The notes under the pieces are model-generated. The model made no database searches. It saw only the letters and a list, made by a program, of their open reading frames with translations, and was not told where the DNA came from. Source: Pseudomonas asturiensis (GTDB lineage Bacteria > Pseudomonadota > Gammaproteobacteria > Pseudomonadales > Pseudomonadaceae). From it: DNA of 64,000 nt. Position numbers and translations under genes: made by a program. Shown piece after piece: positions 56,329 through 64,000 of the stretch; the first letter of the stretch is position 1, and each line of letters opens with the position of its first letter. Location of the stretch: NCBI RefSeq assembly GCF_900143095.1, contig NZ_FRDA01000002.1:248001-312000 (forward strand), in the 5' to 3' direction.

Positions 56329-57051
56329 ATGCTCAAGCGAATCGTGCACACCGCAGGCTTCACCGGCTTGCTGGCAGCCTTGCTGCTGACATTGGTACAA
56401 AGCTTCTGGGTATCTCCGTTGATCCAGCAGGCTGAAACCTATGAAAACGCCCCTGCAGCGCAGGCCCATGAACATGCCGCCGGTGTTGCGGCCGAGCACA
56501 GTCATGAACACGACGAGGCCGCGTGGGAGCCGGAAAACGGCTGGCAGCGCGCACTCTCCACCACCGGCGGCAATCTGGTGGTCGCAGTAGGCTTCGCGCT
56601 CATGCTCGCCGGGCTCTATACCTTGCGCGCTCCAGGCAGCACCGTTCAGGGCGTCTGGTGGGGTCTGGCGGGTTTCGCGGTGTTCGTACTGGCACCGACC
56701 CTGGGCCTGCCGCCGGAACTGCCGGGCACTGCCGCCGCCGAACTCAGCCAGCGCCAGCTCTGGTGGATTGGCACCGCAGCCTCCACGGCTGCTGGCATCG
56801 CGCTGCTGGTCTTCGGTCAGAACCTGCTGCTCAAGGTACTGGGCGTTGCCATTGTGCTCGTGCCTCACGTGATCGGCGCACCGCAGCCACTGGTTCATGA
56901 AAGCCTCGCGCCTGAAGCGCTGGCATCGCAGTTCATTATCGCGTCGCTGCTGACCAATGCCGTGTTCTGGGTGGCGATGGGTCTGATCAGCGCCTGGTTG
57001 TTCCGCCGTAACAACGTCGACCTGCAGCATGCCGAACCGTATCCGGCCTGA
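56329..57051 (+). CDS. cbtA: CbtA, cobalt-transport membrane subunit
   Basis: A 240-aa membrane protein with about five TM helices. After TM1 (GFTGLLAALLLTLVQSFWV) comes a His-rich periplasmic loop (AQAHEHAAGVAAEHSHEHDE) that should bind Co2+. The later FIIASLLTNAVFWVAMGL is the last helix. It follows cbtB by 10 bp (ATG 56329, ribosome site TGAGGA) and its 3' end overlaps cobE by 23 nt. Confidence 0.9.
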   Translation: MLKRIVHTAGFTGLLAALLLTLVQSFWVSPLIQQAETYENAPAAQAHEHAAGVAAEHSHEHDEAAWEPENGWQRALSTTGGNLVVAVGFALMLAGLYTLRAPGSTVQGVWWGLAGFAVFVLAPTLGLPPELPGTAAAELSQRQLWWIGTAASTAAGIALLVFGQNLLLKVLGVAIVLVPHVIGAPQPLVHESLAPEALASQFIIASLLTNAVFWVAMGLISAWLFRRNNVDLQHAEPYPA

Positions 57052-57478
57052 GCAGACCCACGCCCTGCCCGCGCCCGTCATGGTCGTGGGCCTGGGCTGC
57101 CGGCGCGGCTGCCCGGCCGGGGTGTTGCGTGAGCTGATTGAACACCATCTGCAAGCCCCTGGGCTGAACATCCGTGATGTCACAGCCCTGGCGTCCATCG
57201 ACCTGAAGCGGGACGAGCCTGGTTTGCTGGAACTGGCTCGGCAACTGGACGTGCCGCTGGTGTTCTTCCACGCCGCACAACTGGTGTCATGGGAGCTGCA
57301 CATGACCCATCGCTCAGCGCACACGCTCAACACCACGGGCTGTCACGGCGTTGCGGAAGGAACGGCGCTGGCCCTGGCAGCCAGCCTTGGGGACGGCACT
57401 GCAGCGCTGGCGATCAGCCGCCAGAAAAACGCCCAAGCCACATTTGCCTTGGCATCGAGCCCCACCAAGAGCGGATAA
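57029..57478 (+). CDS. cobE: CobE/CbiG C-terminal-like cobalamin protein
   Basis: A 149-aa protein matching CobE, the stand-alone equivalent of the CbiG C-terminal domain: VVGLGCRRGCPAGVLRELIEH near the N-terminus, SIDLKRDEPGLLELARQL in the middle, and GVAEGTALALAA with the C-terminal segment. The CobE domain takes part in ring-contraction steps of B12 synthesis, but its exact reaction is not settled. It overlaps cbtA and is followed by cobM. Confidence 0.9.
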   Translation: MPNRIRPEQTHALPAPVMVVGLGCRRGCPAGVLRELIEHHLQAPGLNIRDVTALASIDLKRDEPGLLELARQLDVPLVFFHAAQLVSWELHMTHRSAHTLNTTGCHGVAEGTALALAASLGDGTAALAISRQKNAQATFALASSPTKSG

Positions 57479-57509
57479 TGGCGCGCTCAACCCGACTCTG
57501 GAGATTTCA

Positions 57510-58262
57510 TTGACCGTTTTTTTCATCGGCGCAGGCCCTGGCGACCCGGAGCTGATCACCGTCAAGGGTCAACGCCTGATCCGCAGTTGCCCGGTCATTA
57601 TCTACGCAGGCTCGCTGGTGCCGATTGCGGTACTGGAAGGCAATCAAGCCGTTCAGGTCGTCAACAGCGCCGCATTGCACCTGAAACAGATCATTGACGT
57701 GATTCAGGAGGCCCATGCGCAAGGCCATGACGTGGCGCGGGTGCATTCGGGAGATCCGAGCCTGTATGGCGCGATTGGCGAGCAGATCCGCCATTTGCGC
57801 GAACTGGGCATTCCTTTCGAAATCATTCCCGGCGTCACGGCCACAGCAGCCTGTGCCGCGCTGCTGGGCACCGAACTGACCCTGCCGGACATCTCGCAAA
57901 GCGTGATACTGACCCGCTATGCCGACAAGACTGCGATGCCGCCCGGCGAAGAATTGGCCAGCCTGGCTCAACATCGGGCGACCATGGCGATTCATCTGGG
58001 GGTCAATCATCTGCACCGGATCATCGAAGAACTCGTCCCGCACTATGGCGCGGACTGCCCGATTGCCGTGGTGCACCGCGCCAGCTGGCCAGACCAGGAC
58101 TGGGTGCAGGGCACGCTCGCCGATATAGAAGAAAAAGTGCAGACCAAAGGGTTTCGACGCACCGCATTGATACTGGTAGGTCGCGTGCTGGCGAATGACA
58201 CGTTCAGCGAGTCATCGCTGTATCGCGCAGGTCACGCGCACGTGTTCAGGCCTTCAGAGTGA
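57510..58262 (+). CDS. cobM: Precorrin-4 C(11)-methyltransferase
   Basis: SAM-dependent methylation of precorrin-4 at C-11. Start TTG 57510 (ribosome site GGAG), giving 250 aa. The family N-terminal VFFIGAGPGDPELITVKGQ, the VARVHSGDPSLYGAIGEQ motif and the later IIPGVTATAACAALLG are present. It completes the cbtB-cbtA-cobE-cobM operon. A short dyad after its stop (CGTTTG/CAAACG at 58270-58291) has no U tract. Confidence 0.93.
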   Translation: MTVFFIGAGPGDPELITVKGQRLIRSCPVIIYAGSLVPIAVLEGNQAVQVVNSAALHLKQIIDVIQEAHAQGHDVARVHSGDPSLYGAIGEQIRHLRELGIPFEIIPGVTATAACAALLGTELTLPDISQSVILTRYADKTAMPPGEELASLAQHRATMAIHLGVNHLHRIIEELVPHYGADCPIAVVHRASWPDQDWVQGTLADIEEKVQTKGFRRTALILVGRVLANDTFSESSLYRAGHAHVFRPSE

Positions 58263-58308
58263 AGCGAATCGTTTGTCCAACCGGTCAAACGACCCGCCTC
58301 ACAAGGTC

Positions 58309-61300
58309 TTAAGCAGCCACTTCGTAAAGCTTCGGCGCTGCCACCTCGCCACTCTCCAGGCTGCGACGCAATACACTGGCCTGCAAGGCTGCGGCGTTCA
58401 TCGCGCTTTCCTTGACGTGCCCGTAGCCCCGAATCCGTTCAGGCAAGCGCGCCAGACTCAACGCAGTGTGGCGATTGCCCGCCTGTAAGTGCTGCAGGAT
58501 CAGCTCGATATCGCTGACATAGCGCGTAATAAGCTCGCGCTCCTGTTGGCGCTCCAGGCTGCGGCCAAACGGGTCGAAAGCCGTGCCGCGCAGAAACTTG
58601 AATTTGGCCAGCACATCGAACGCCCGCAACATCCAGGGACCGAAACTGCGTTTGCGCGGTTGCCCGGTGTGCGGGTCGCGCTTGGCAAGCCATGACGGTG
58701 CCAGGTGAAACTCCAGACGGTAATCACCTTCGAACTGTGCCTGCAGTTGCCGGGTGAAATCGCCGTTGCTGTACAGCCGCGCCACCTCGTACTCATCCTT
58801 GTAGGCCAACAGCTTGAAGTAGTTGAACGCCACCGCTTCGGTCAGGGACAAAGGCTGCCCCGGAAACAGCCGCGACTCAGCATCGCGAACCTGCTGCACC
58901 AGCTTCAGGTAGCGCTCGGCATAGGCCGGGTTCTGGTACTCGGCCAGCGTATCCACGTTGCTCTGAACGCGTTGTTCCAGCGTCAGTTGCGACGGCTCGG
59001 CCGGCTCTTGTTTCGGATTGACGAATGCCTCGACCGCAGCGGCATCGTGGGCGGTACGGCGTCCCCACAGAAAAGCTTGCTGATTGAGTTTGACTGACAC
59101 GCCGTTCAGCTCGATGGCCTTCTCGATGGCCTGCGACGTCAATGGGATCAGGCCCAATTGATAGGCATAACCGAGCATGAACAGGTTGCTGGCAATGCTG
59201 TCGCCCATCAAACGGGTCGCCAGCGAAGTCGCTTCCACAAAGTGGGTTTTCTCAGCGCCCACCGCATCGATGATGGTCTGCTTCATCGCCTCGAGCGGGA
59301 ACACCGCGTCCGGATTACGCGTGAACTCTGCCGTCGGGGTCTGCTGGCTGTTGACCACGGCATGGGAAATGGCGCTGTCCAGTTTGGCGATCGCATCCGG
59401 CCCGGCAGCCACCAGAAGGTCACACCCCAACAGCAAATGCGCTTCGCCTGCGGCAATACGCACCGCGAACAGATCCTGCTGGCGAGCGGCGATGCGGATA
59501 TGGCTGACCACCGGCCCGAATTTCTGCGCGAGTCCCGCCTGATCCAGCACGCTGCAACCCTTGCCTTCCAGGTTGGCGGCATAACCCAGCATTGCGCCGA
59601 CCGTGGTCACACCCGTGCCCCCCACGCCAGGCAGCAGAATATTGAATGGTCGCTCCAGCGACGGCAGCGTCGGCTCCGGCAGTGAGGCGAAGGCCTGGAC
59701 CTGTTGCGGCAGAACCGGTTTGCGAAGTTTGCCGCCATGCACGGTCACGAAGCTTGGGCAAAAGCCTTCAACGCAACTGAAATCCTTGTTGCAGGCGTTC
59801 TGGTCAATTTCACGCTTGCGGCCCTGAGCAGTTTCCTTGGGCAGCACCGACAGGCAGCCGGATTTCACTCCACAGTCGCCGCAGCCTTCACACACCGCTG
59901 GGTTGATCAAGGCGCGCTTTTCCAGATCCGGCATCGTGCCGCGCTTGCGGCGACGACGCTTCTCGGTGGCGCAGGTCTGGTCGTAGATGATCACCGAAAC
60001 GCCTTTGAACTCGCGTAACTCACGCTGCACGCTGTCCAGGTCACGGCGATGGTGGAACGTGGTGATCGGCGCGAACCCTTCGCGGTTCGGATACTTGTCG
60101 GGCTCGTCCGACACCAGTGCAATACGCTGCACGCCTTCGTTGAATACCTGACGACTCAACTGATCGACACGCAGCACGCCATCGATAGGCTGCCCGCCCG
60201 TCATGGCCACGGCATCGTTGTAGAGAATCTTGTAGGTGATGTTGACCTTGGACGCGACAGCGGCGCGCAAGGCCAGATGCCCTGAGTGAAAGTAGGTGCC
60301 GTCCCCGAGGTTCTGGAACACATGCGGGGTTTCGGTAAACGGCGCCTGGCCGATCCAGGTCACGCCCTCGCCGCCCATCTGGGTGAAGGTGTCGGTCGCC
60401 CGGTCCATCCAGATCGTCATGTAGTGACAGCCGATACCGGCCAAGGCCCTGCTGCCTTCCGGCACGCGGGTGGAGGTGTTATGCGGACAACCGGAGCAGA
60501 AGTGTGGCGTGCGCTGGGTGTTGAACAACGGTGCCTGCAGGGCCTTTTCCTTCTCACTGAGAAACTGCAGGCGCGCTTCGATCTGCGGGCTGCTGTAGAA
60601 CGGCGCGAGCCGTTTTGCGATAACGCGGGCGATCATTGCAGGTGTCAGTTCACTCAGATTCGGCAACAGTGAACGGCCCTGCTCGTCGAACTCGCCTACC
60701 ACTACCGGCCGACGGTCCACGGGCCAGTTATAGAGCTGGCCAGTCATCTGGTCCTCGATGACGCTGCGCTTCTCTTCGACGACCAGAATCTCGTCCAGGC
60801 CTTGGGCGAAGTCATGCACCGACACCGGTTCCAGCGGCCAGCTCATGCCGACCTTCAACACCCGGATGCCGACCTGATCACACAGTTGCTCATCAATGCC
60901 CAGCTCTTCAAGGGCCTGACGCACATCCAGATAGGATTTGCCTGTGGTGACGATGCCCAGCCGTGGTTGCGCAGAGTCAATGACCACTTTGTTCAGCTCA
61001 TTGGCGCGGGCGAACGCTCTGGCGGCGTAGATCTTGTAAGTGTTGAGCCGTGCTTCCTGAGCCAGCGGTGGGTCCGGCCAGCGAATGTGCAAACCGCCTT
61101 CGGGCAACACGAAGTCTTCGGGAATACGAGTCTGCATGCGCAGTGGATCGACCTCCACGACTGCAGATGAATCTACGTTTTCAGCGATGGTCTTCATCGC
61201 TACCCAGCAACCGCTGTAGCGTGACAGCTCCCAGCCGATGATGCCGTAGTCGAGAATTTCCTGGACGTTGCTGGGGTTGAGCACCGGGATCATCGACGCG

Positions 61301-61791
61301 ATGAAGGCGTGTTCGCTCTGATGCGCAATGGTGGAGGACTTGCAACCATGATCGTCGCCCGCAAGGATCAAAACCCCGCCATTGGCAGCAACACCGGCCG
61401 AGTTGCCGTGCTTGAACACGTCGCCGCAGCGATCCACGCCGGGCCCTTTGCCGTACCAGAGCGCGAATACGCCGTCGTATTTACCTTGCGGAAACAGGTT
61501 CACTTGCTGGCTGCCCCACACCGCTGTGGCGGCCAGTTCTTCATTGATGCCGGGCTGAAAGTGGATGGCGTTTTGCTGAAGGTATTCCTTGGCGTCCCAC
61601 AGGCTCTTGTCCAGATTACCCAATGGCGACCCGCGATAGCCGGAAATGAACCCCGCGGTGTTCAGCCCGCGCGCTTCGTCGCGCTGCTTTTGCAGCATCG
61701 GCAGCCGGGTCAGGGCCTGCGTACCGGTGAGGTACAGGTTGCCGGTGGCGAGCCGGTATTTATCATCCAGACGAATATCAGCCAGGGACAT
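58309..61791 (-). CDS. Indolepyruvate ferredoxin oxidoreductase (fused alpha/beta)
   Basis: A 1160-aa enzyme that oxidatively decarboxylates 2-oxo acids such as indolepyruvate with ferredoxin or a similar acceptor. It starts at ATG 61791 (MSLADIRLDDKYRLATGN), after GAGGTATC. TPP domain features are GIGCHYMTIWMDRATDTFTQ and VNITYKILYNDAVAMTGGQ; a cysteine-rich [4Fe-4S] segment is CEGCGDCGVKSGCLSV. The gamma-domain GVGGTGVTTVGAMLG follows. The single long polypeptide is common in proteobacteria that lack the split IorAB. Divergent from an Lrp regulator. Confidence 0.92.
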   Translation of the reverse strand: MSLADIRLDDKYRLATGNLYLTGTQALTRLPMLQKQRDEARGLNTAGFISGYRGSPLGNLDKSLWDAKEYLQQNAIHFQPGINEELAATAVWGSQQVNLFPQGKYDGVFALWYGKGPGVDRCGDVFKHGNSAGVAANGGVLILAGDDHGCKSSTIAHQSEHAFIASMIPVLNPSNVQEILDYGIIGWELSRYSGCWVAMKTIAENVDSSAVVEVDPLRMQTRIPEDFVLPEGGLHIRWPDPPLAQEARLNTYKIYAARAFARANELNKVVIDSAQPRLGIVTTGKSYLDVRQALEELGIDEQLCDQVGIRVLKVGMSWPLEPVSVHDFAQGLDEILVVEEKRSVIEDQMTGQLYNWPVDRRPVVVGEFDEQGRSLLPNLSELTPAMIARVIAKRLAPFYSSPQIEARLQFLSEKEKALQAPLFNTQRTPHFCSGCPHNTSTRVPEGSRALAGIGCHYMTIWMDRATDTFTQMGGEGVTWIGQAPFTETPHVFQNLGDGTYFHSGHLALRAAVASKVNITYKILYNDAVAMTGGQPIDGVLRVDQLSRQVFNEGVQRIALVSDEPDKYPNREGFAPITTFHHRRDLDSVQRELREFKGVSVIIYDQTCATEKRRRRKRGTMPDLEKRALINPAVCEGCGDCGVKSGCLSVLPKETAQGRKREIDQNACNKDFSCVEGFCPSFVTVHGGKLRKPVLPQQVQAFASLPEPTLPSLERPFNILLPGVGGTGVTTVGAMLGYAANLEGKGCSVLDQAGLAQKFGPVVSHIRIAARQQDLFAVRIAAGEAHLLLGCDLLVAAGPDAIAKLDSAISHAVVNSQQTPTAEFTRNPDAVFPLEAMKQTIIDAVGAEKTHFVEATSLATRLMGDSIASNLFMLGYAYQLGLIPLTSQAIEKAIELNGVSVKLNQQAFLWGRRTAHDAAAVEAFVNPKQEPAEPSQLTLEQRVQSNVDTLAEYQNPAYAERYLKLVQQVRDAESRLFPGQPLSLTEAVAFNYFKLLAYKDEYEVARLYSNGDFTRQLQAQFEGDYRLEFHLAPSWLAKRDPHTGQPRKRSFGPWMLRAFDVLAKFKFLRGTAFDPFGRSLERQQERELITRYVSDIELILQHLQAGNRHTALSLARLPERIRGYGHVKESAMNAAALQASVLRRSLESGEVAAPKLYEVAA

Positions 61792-61976
61792 GCAGATACC
61801 TCTCTTGTTTTTATTCAGGCTTCTTATGAATAAGGTCCATTTCGCCGGGACGGTCCAGCCCGGCGGCCTTGTCATTAGACTGCCTGTAGAAAAGAGGCTT
61901 TTTCTTTCTAAATTGACAAATATCTGCTGATATTGAGCATGCCTTTTTCGAAAAAAACAAAAAACAAGGTCAATTC

Positions 61977-62444
61977 ATGCAGCTTAAATTGAGCCCTATC
62001 GATCGCAAGATTCTTCGCCTGTTGCAGCATGACGCCGACCTGTCGGCCGCAGAGATCGCCGAGCGGGTGGAACTGTCCCAGTCGCCCTGCTGGCGTCGCA
62101 TTCACCGGCTTCAGGAAGACGGCGTGATCGAACGTACCGTTGCCTTGCTCAGCGCGCAAAAGCTGGGGCTGAGCATGACTGTGTTTGTCGAGGTCAAGTT
62201 ATCGGGGCATGGCAGGCGTTACCTGGCCGAGTTCGAAGAGGCCATCATCGGTCACCCGGAGGTGCTGGAGTGCTACACCATGGCGGGCGGGATGGACTTC
62301 ATGCTCAAGGTCGTGGCGCAGGACATTGCCAGCTACGAGCGCTTTTTGCGTGATCATCTGCTGCAACTGCCTCATGTGCACGAGGCGCATTCCAACATCG
62401 CCATGAGCACGGTCAAGCGCACGACGGAGTTGCCGCTGGATTGA
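61977..62444 (+). CDS. Lrp/AsnC-family regulator
   Basis: A 155-aa feast/famine regulator: N-terminal HTH (DRKILRLLQHDADLSAAEIAERV ... SQSPCWRRIHRLQEDGVI in two stretches) and the C-terminal RAM domain (VFVEVKLSG, CYTMAGGMDFMLKVV). It is divergent from the indolepyruvate oxidoreductase gene across 185 bp, so it very likely controls that gene in response to an aromatic or branched-chain amino acid. Confidence 0.92.
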   Translation: MQLKLSPIDRKILRLLQHDADLSAAEIAERVELSQSPCWRRIHRLQEDGVIERTVALLSAQKLGLSMTVFVEVKLSGHGRRYLAEFEEAIIGHPEVLECYTMAGGMDFMLKVVAQDIASYERFLRDHLLQLPHVHEAHSNIAMSTVKRTTELPLD

Positions 62445-62530
62445 GCGAAGAGCGACGATTTGCGGGCAAGGGAATAATCCATCAGCGGTCACTGATGGAT
62501 TATTTGTTTCAATGAGGGCAAGAAAAACAT

Positions 62531-62561
62531 TTGACTTGCAAATGATAATGATTATTATTGC
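62531..62561 (+). promoter_or_regulatory. PrrF promoter with Fur box
   Basis: TTGACT (62531-62536) and TATTAT (62553-62558) give a promoter with a 16-nt spacer. The spacer and -10 are covered by AATGATAATGATTATTATT (62541-62559), matching the Fur 19-bp consensus closely. Iron-loaded Fur would block transcription of the downstream sRNA. Confidence 0.85.
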
Positions 62562-62564
62562 ATC

Positions 62565-62676
62565 AGCTGGTCGCGAGGCCGGCTGGATAACCCGGAAGTC
62601 TTAGGTCGACTTCCAGATTATCTCCTCATCAGGCTAATCACGGTTTTTGACCCGGCTTTTTGCCGGGTCTTTTTTT
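62565..62676 (+). ncRNA. prrF: PrrF-family iron-responsive small RNA
   Basis: The sequence contains the PrrF hallmark, a hairpin GGAAGTC (62594-62600) / GACTTCC (62608-62614), then the target-pairing stretch TTATCTCCTCATCAGGC and TAATCACGGTTTTTGACC, and a terminator GACCCGGC (62649-62656) / GCCGGGTC (62662-62669) with T7. PrrF RNAs repress iron-using proteins such as superoxide dismutase and TCA enzymes when iron is low. Length about 112 nt. Only one copy is present here. Confidence 0.92.
62649..62676 (+). terminator. PrrF terminator
   Basis: 8-bp stem GACCCGGC / GCCGGGTC with a TTTTT loop and seven T residues. Confidence 0.92.
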
Positions 62677-62857
62677 GGTTTTTTTTCGCTGCTTCAGGCT
62701 AATGAAGTCTGGGTGTCGCACGTCGCCGCATAAGCGGCTGCGCTGGTTGAGCGCGATGGCGCGGATAATATCAAAACACCGCCAGCCGGGCTTCTGTTTT
62801 TCTGCCACGAATGGCCTGAGGCCGCATTAAAACGGTAATTGCAGTACCTTTTCACTT

Positions 62858-62870
62858 GAGAATGATTCTC
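62858..62870 (+). promoter_or_regulatory. Fur box upstream of the sigma/FecR hybrid gene
   Basis: Perfect palindrome GAGAATGATTCTC, continuing into GAATTCATT, which fits the Fur consensus (GATAATGATAATCATTATC) at most positions. It lies about 84 bp before the chosen start at 62954. Confidence 0.75.
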
Positions 62871-62928
62871 GAATTCATTAGTCTGGCTGCGTCATGGATG
62901 GAACCTATCGGTTCAAGGAAGAATTTCT

Positions 62929-62961
62929 ATGGAAGATCAGCGAGCGATACATCATGAGTAA
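62929..62961 (+). CDS. Ten-codon leader ORF ahead of the hybrid gene
   Basis: ATG 62929, preceded by an AAGGAAGA ribosome site, encodes MEDQRAIHHE and stops at 62959-62961, overlapping the next ATG at 62954. This may be a coupled leader peptide or the relic of a longer sigma-factor N-terminus after a frameshift. Confidence 0.35.
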   Translation: MEDQRAIHHE

Positions 62962-63487
62962 TCAGCTCTCGTCTCTATCGCCCCTGCCCGCCAGGCTGCC
63001 CGCGCCATTGCCGACGCTTCAGACCCTTCAACTGGGCCGCTGTGTGAACAGGCTCTCGCGCCGCACCCGCCAGATCTTTCTGCTCAGTCGCCTTGACGGA
63101 CTGTCCTACACGGACATTGCCCGCTTTGTCGAGGTTGACCCCGCCAAGGTGGAGCGCGCCATGTTCAGGGTGCTCAGACAGATCCATCGCCAGAGCACAG
63201 GCCACAGCGAGGCCATTCAGGAGCAGGCCAGCCGCTGGTATGTACACCTGCAAAGCCCCGCCGCTACCGCGAGCGAGCGAATCGAATTCCGTCACTGGCT
63301 GGATGCGGACGCTGCGCACCTCGCGGCGTTCCAGAACAGTGAACGCATTTGGCGCGAGCTGCAGGCGCCTGCTGCGCTGATCGGCGCCAGCGGCTGGCAT
63401 CGACGCAAGCGCCGGGCTTATCTGGGCTGGTGCATGTTCACGGCGTTCATCTGCAGCCTGATGGTCACCGCCGAGGCCTTTTCCTGA
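62954..63487 (+). CDS. Sigma-70 region 4 / DUF4880 (FecR N-terminal) / TM hybrid
   Basis: A 177-aa protein with an unusual build. Residues about 25-75 match ECF sigma region 4 (RRTRQIFLLSRLDGLSYTDI and KVERAMFRVLRQIHRQ), residues about 85-135 match the cytoplasmic DUF4880 domain of FecR anti-sigma factors (EQASRWYVHLQS, EFRHWLDADAAHLAAFQNSE), and the C-terminus has one TM helix (LGWCMFTAFICSLMVTAEAF). Sigma region 2 and the periplasmic FecR domain are both missing. An in-frame ATG at 62894 lacks a ribosome site. It is under a Fur box. It could be a membrane-tethered regulator, or a decayed FecI/FecR pair fused by deletion. Confidence 0.72.
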   Translation: MSNQLSSLSPLPARLPAPLPTLQTLQLGRCVNRLSRRTRQIFLLSRLDGLSYTDIARFVEVDPAKVERAMFRVLRQIHRQSTGHSEAIQEQASRWYVHLQSPAATASERIEFRHWLDADAAHLAAFQNSERIWRELQAPAALIGASGWHRRKRRAYLGWCMFTAFICSLMVTAEAFS

Positions 63488-63539
63488 CGCTGGATGACCG
63501 TTCCAGATAAGTCAGGGTCGTAGCGACCGGTGTACAGTG

Positions 63540-63558
63540 AGTGCCTTGAAAGGCACTT
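63540..63558 (+). terminator. Weak terminator after the hybrid gene
   Basis: AGTGCCT (63540-63546) / AGGCACT (63551-63557) with a 4-nt loop and a short TTGT tail. Confidence 0.5.
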
Positions 63559-63591
63559 GTCTACACAGGCCTAAGCACACAGGAACGCACC

Positions 63592-64000
63592 GTGACCCTC
63601 ACCATTACCTCAGACTTTGACAGCGGCAACATCCAGGTACTGGATGCCAGCGATCCGGCCTGTGTCAGGCTGGCAATCAGACCTGACACCCAAAGTGGCC
63701 ATTTTCAGTGGTTCCACTTCAAGGTCGAGGGCATGGAAGTCGGCGCCTCCCACAGTTTCAGCCTGACCAATGCCAGTGAGTCTACTTTCAACACTGCATG
63801 GACCGGTTACAACGCGGTCGCATCCTATGATCACCAGACCTGGTTCAGGGTCCCGTCCAGCTTCGATGGCAAGGCGCTCAATGTCAGCCTGTCCCCGAGC
63901 CAGCCGCAGATCTGGTTCGCCTACTTCGAACCTTACAGCCGTGCGCGTCATGACGAATTGATCGAGCAAGCGCTGCAGCAGGCCGGAATGCACCTGCTGG
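63592..64000 (+). CDS. M14-family carboxypeptidase (3' truncated by window edge)
   Basis: Starts at GTG 63592 with AGGAAC upstream. The 136 visible residues begin MTLTITSDFDSGNIQVLDAS and include LAIRPDTQSGHFQWFHFKVEG, the beta-sandwich N-domain of bacterial cytosolic carboxypeptidases (M14_N), and end IWFAYFEPYSRARHDELI. The HxxE zinc motif would lie downstream of the window, so catalytic capacity cannot be checked. Confidence 0.8.
   Translation, partial: MTLTITSDFDSGNIQVLDASDPACVRLAIRPDTQSGHFQWFHFKVEGMEVGASHSFSLTNASESTFNTAWTGYNAVASYDHQTWFRVPSSFDGKALNVSLSPSQPQIWFAYFEPYSRARHDELIEQALQQAGMHLL

Noticed and set aside
1..64000. CRISPR array, prophage, tRNA or rRNA gene
   Set aside because: No periodic direct repeats with spacers, no phage gene block, and no cloverleaf or rRNA signature seen on either strand by reading; a tRNAscan run would settle tRNAs.

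Overview
This 64-kb window is chromosomal DNA of a Pseudomonas, most consistent with the P. syringae group. The evidence is a PrrF-type iron sRNA, an MvaT-family H-NS analogue, a MexF/OprN-type efflux pair, aerobic cobalamin genes under AdoCbl riboswitches, and a combined glycogen/trehalose locus (glgA-treZ-malQ-treY-glgX). Species assignment is inference. Coding density is high and base composition is even. I see no tRNA or rRNA gene, CRISPR array, prophage or insertion sequence. The only recombination-type gene is a tyrosine recombinase beside a KfrA-like DNA-binding protein.

Layout. 1-5.4 kb: end of an RND efflux pump operon (mexF partial, oprN) and a TPR membrane protein. 5.4-8 kb: mvaT, a candidate non-coding transcript, a DUF4946 secreted protein and gloA. 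8-10.4 kb: ahpC-ahpF with an OxyR-like site. 10.4-18.6 kb: tyrosine recombinase and divergent KfrA-like coiled-coil protein, orphan PAS histidine kinase, gor, galU, two small lipoproteins, a DUF1883 protein and alkB. 18.6-24.3 kb: GH15 glycosidase and the gnd-zwf-HAD operon. 24.5-39.7 kb: GNAT enzyme, then glgA-treZ-malQ-treY-DUF2934 and glgX, the last coupled to four genes (acyl-CoA-dehydrogenase-like, PIG-L deacetylase, methyltransferase, glycosyltransferase) of unknown pathway. 39.7-49 kb: hydrolase, azoR with a LysR regulator, pcaD-like gene, uppP-DUF1294, pnuC with a NadR-like kinase, and a VpsR-like regulator. 49-58.3 kb: two divergent cobalamin operons, cobW-cobN-chlI/chlD (minus) and cbtB-cbtA-cobE-cobM (plus), each behind a riboswitch. 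58.3-64 kb: indolepyruvate ferredoxin oxidoreductase with a divergent Lrp regulator, prrF, a Fur-box-controlled sigma/FecR hybrid, and the start of an M14 carboxypeptidase.

The strongest non-obvious signal is at the end of chlI. An A AAA AAG slippery heptamer is followed after 5 nt by a perfect 13-bp hairpin, and the -1 frame runs open into the von Willebrand domain that is otherwise an apparently separate downstream gene. One locus would thus make both the small (ChlI) and medium (ChlD-like) cobaltochelatase subunits through programmed -1 frameshifting. Other points of interest are the sigma-region-4/DUF4880/TM hybrid, the VpsR-like activator with GAFNGS in place of GAFTGA, the recombinase/KfrA pair flanking two inverted repeats, and the uncharacterised four-gene cassette after glgX.
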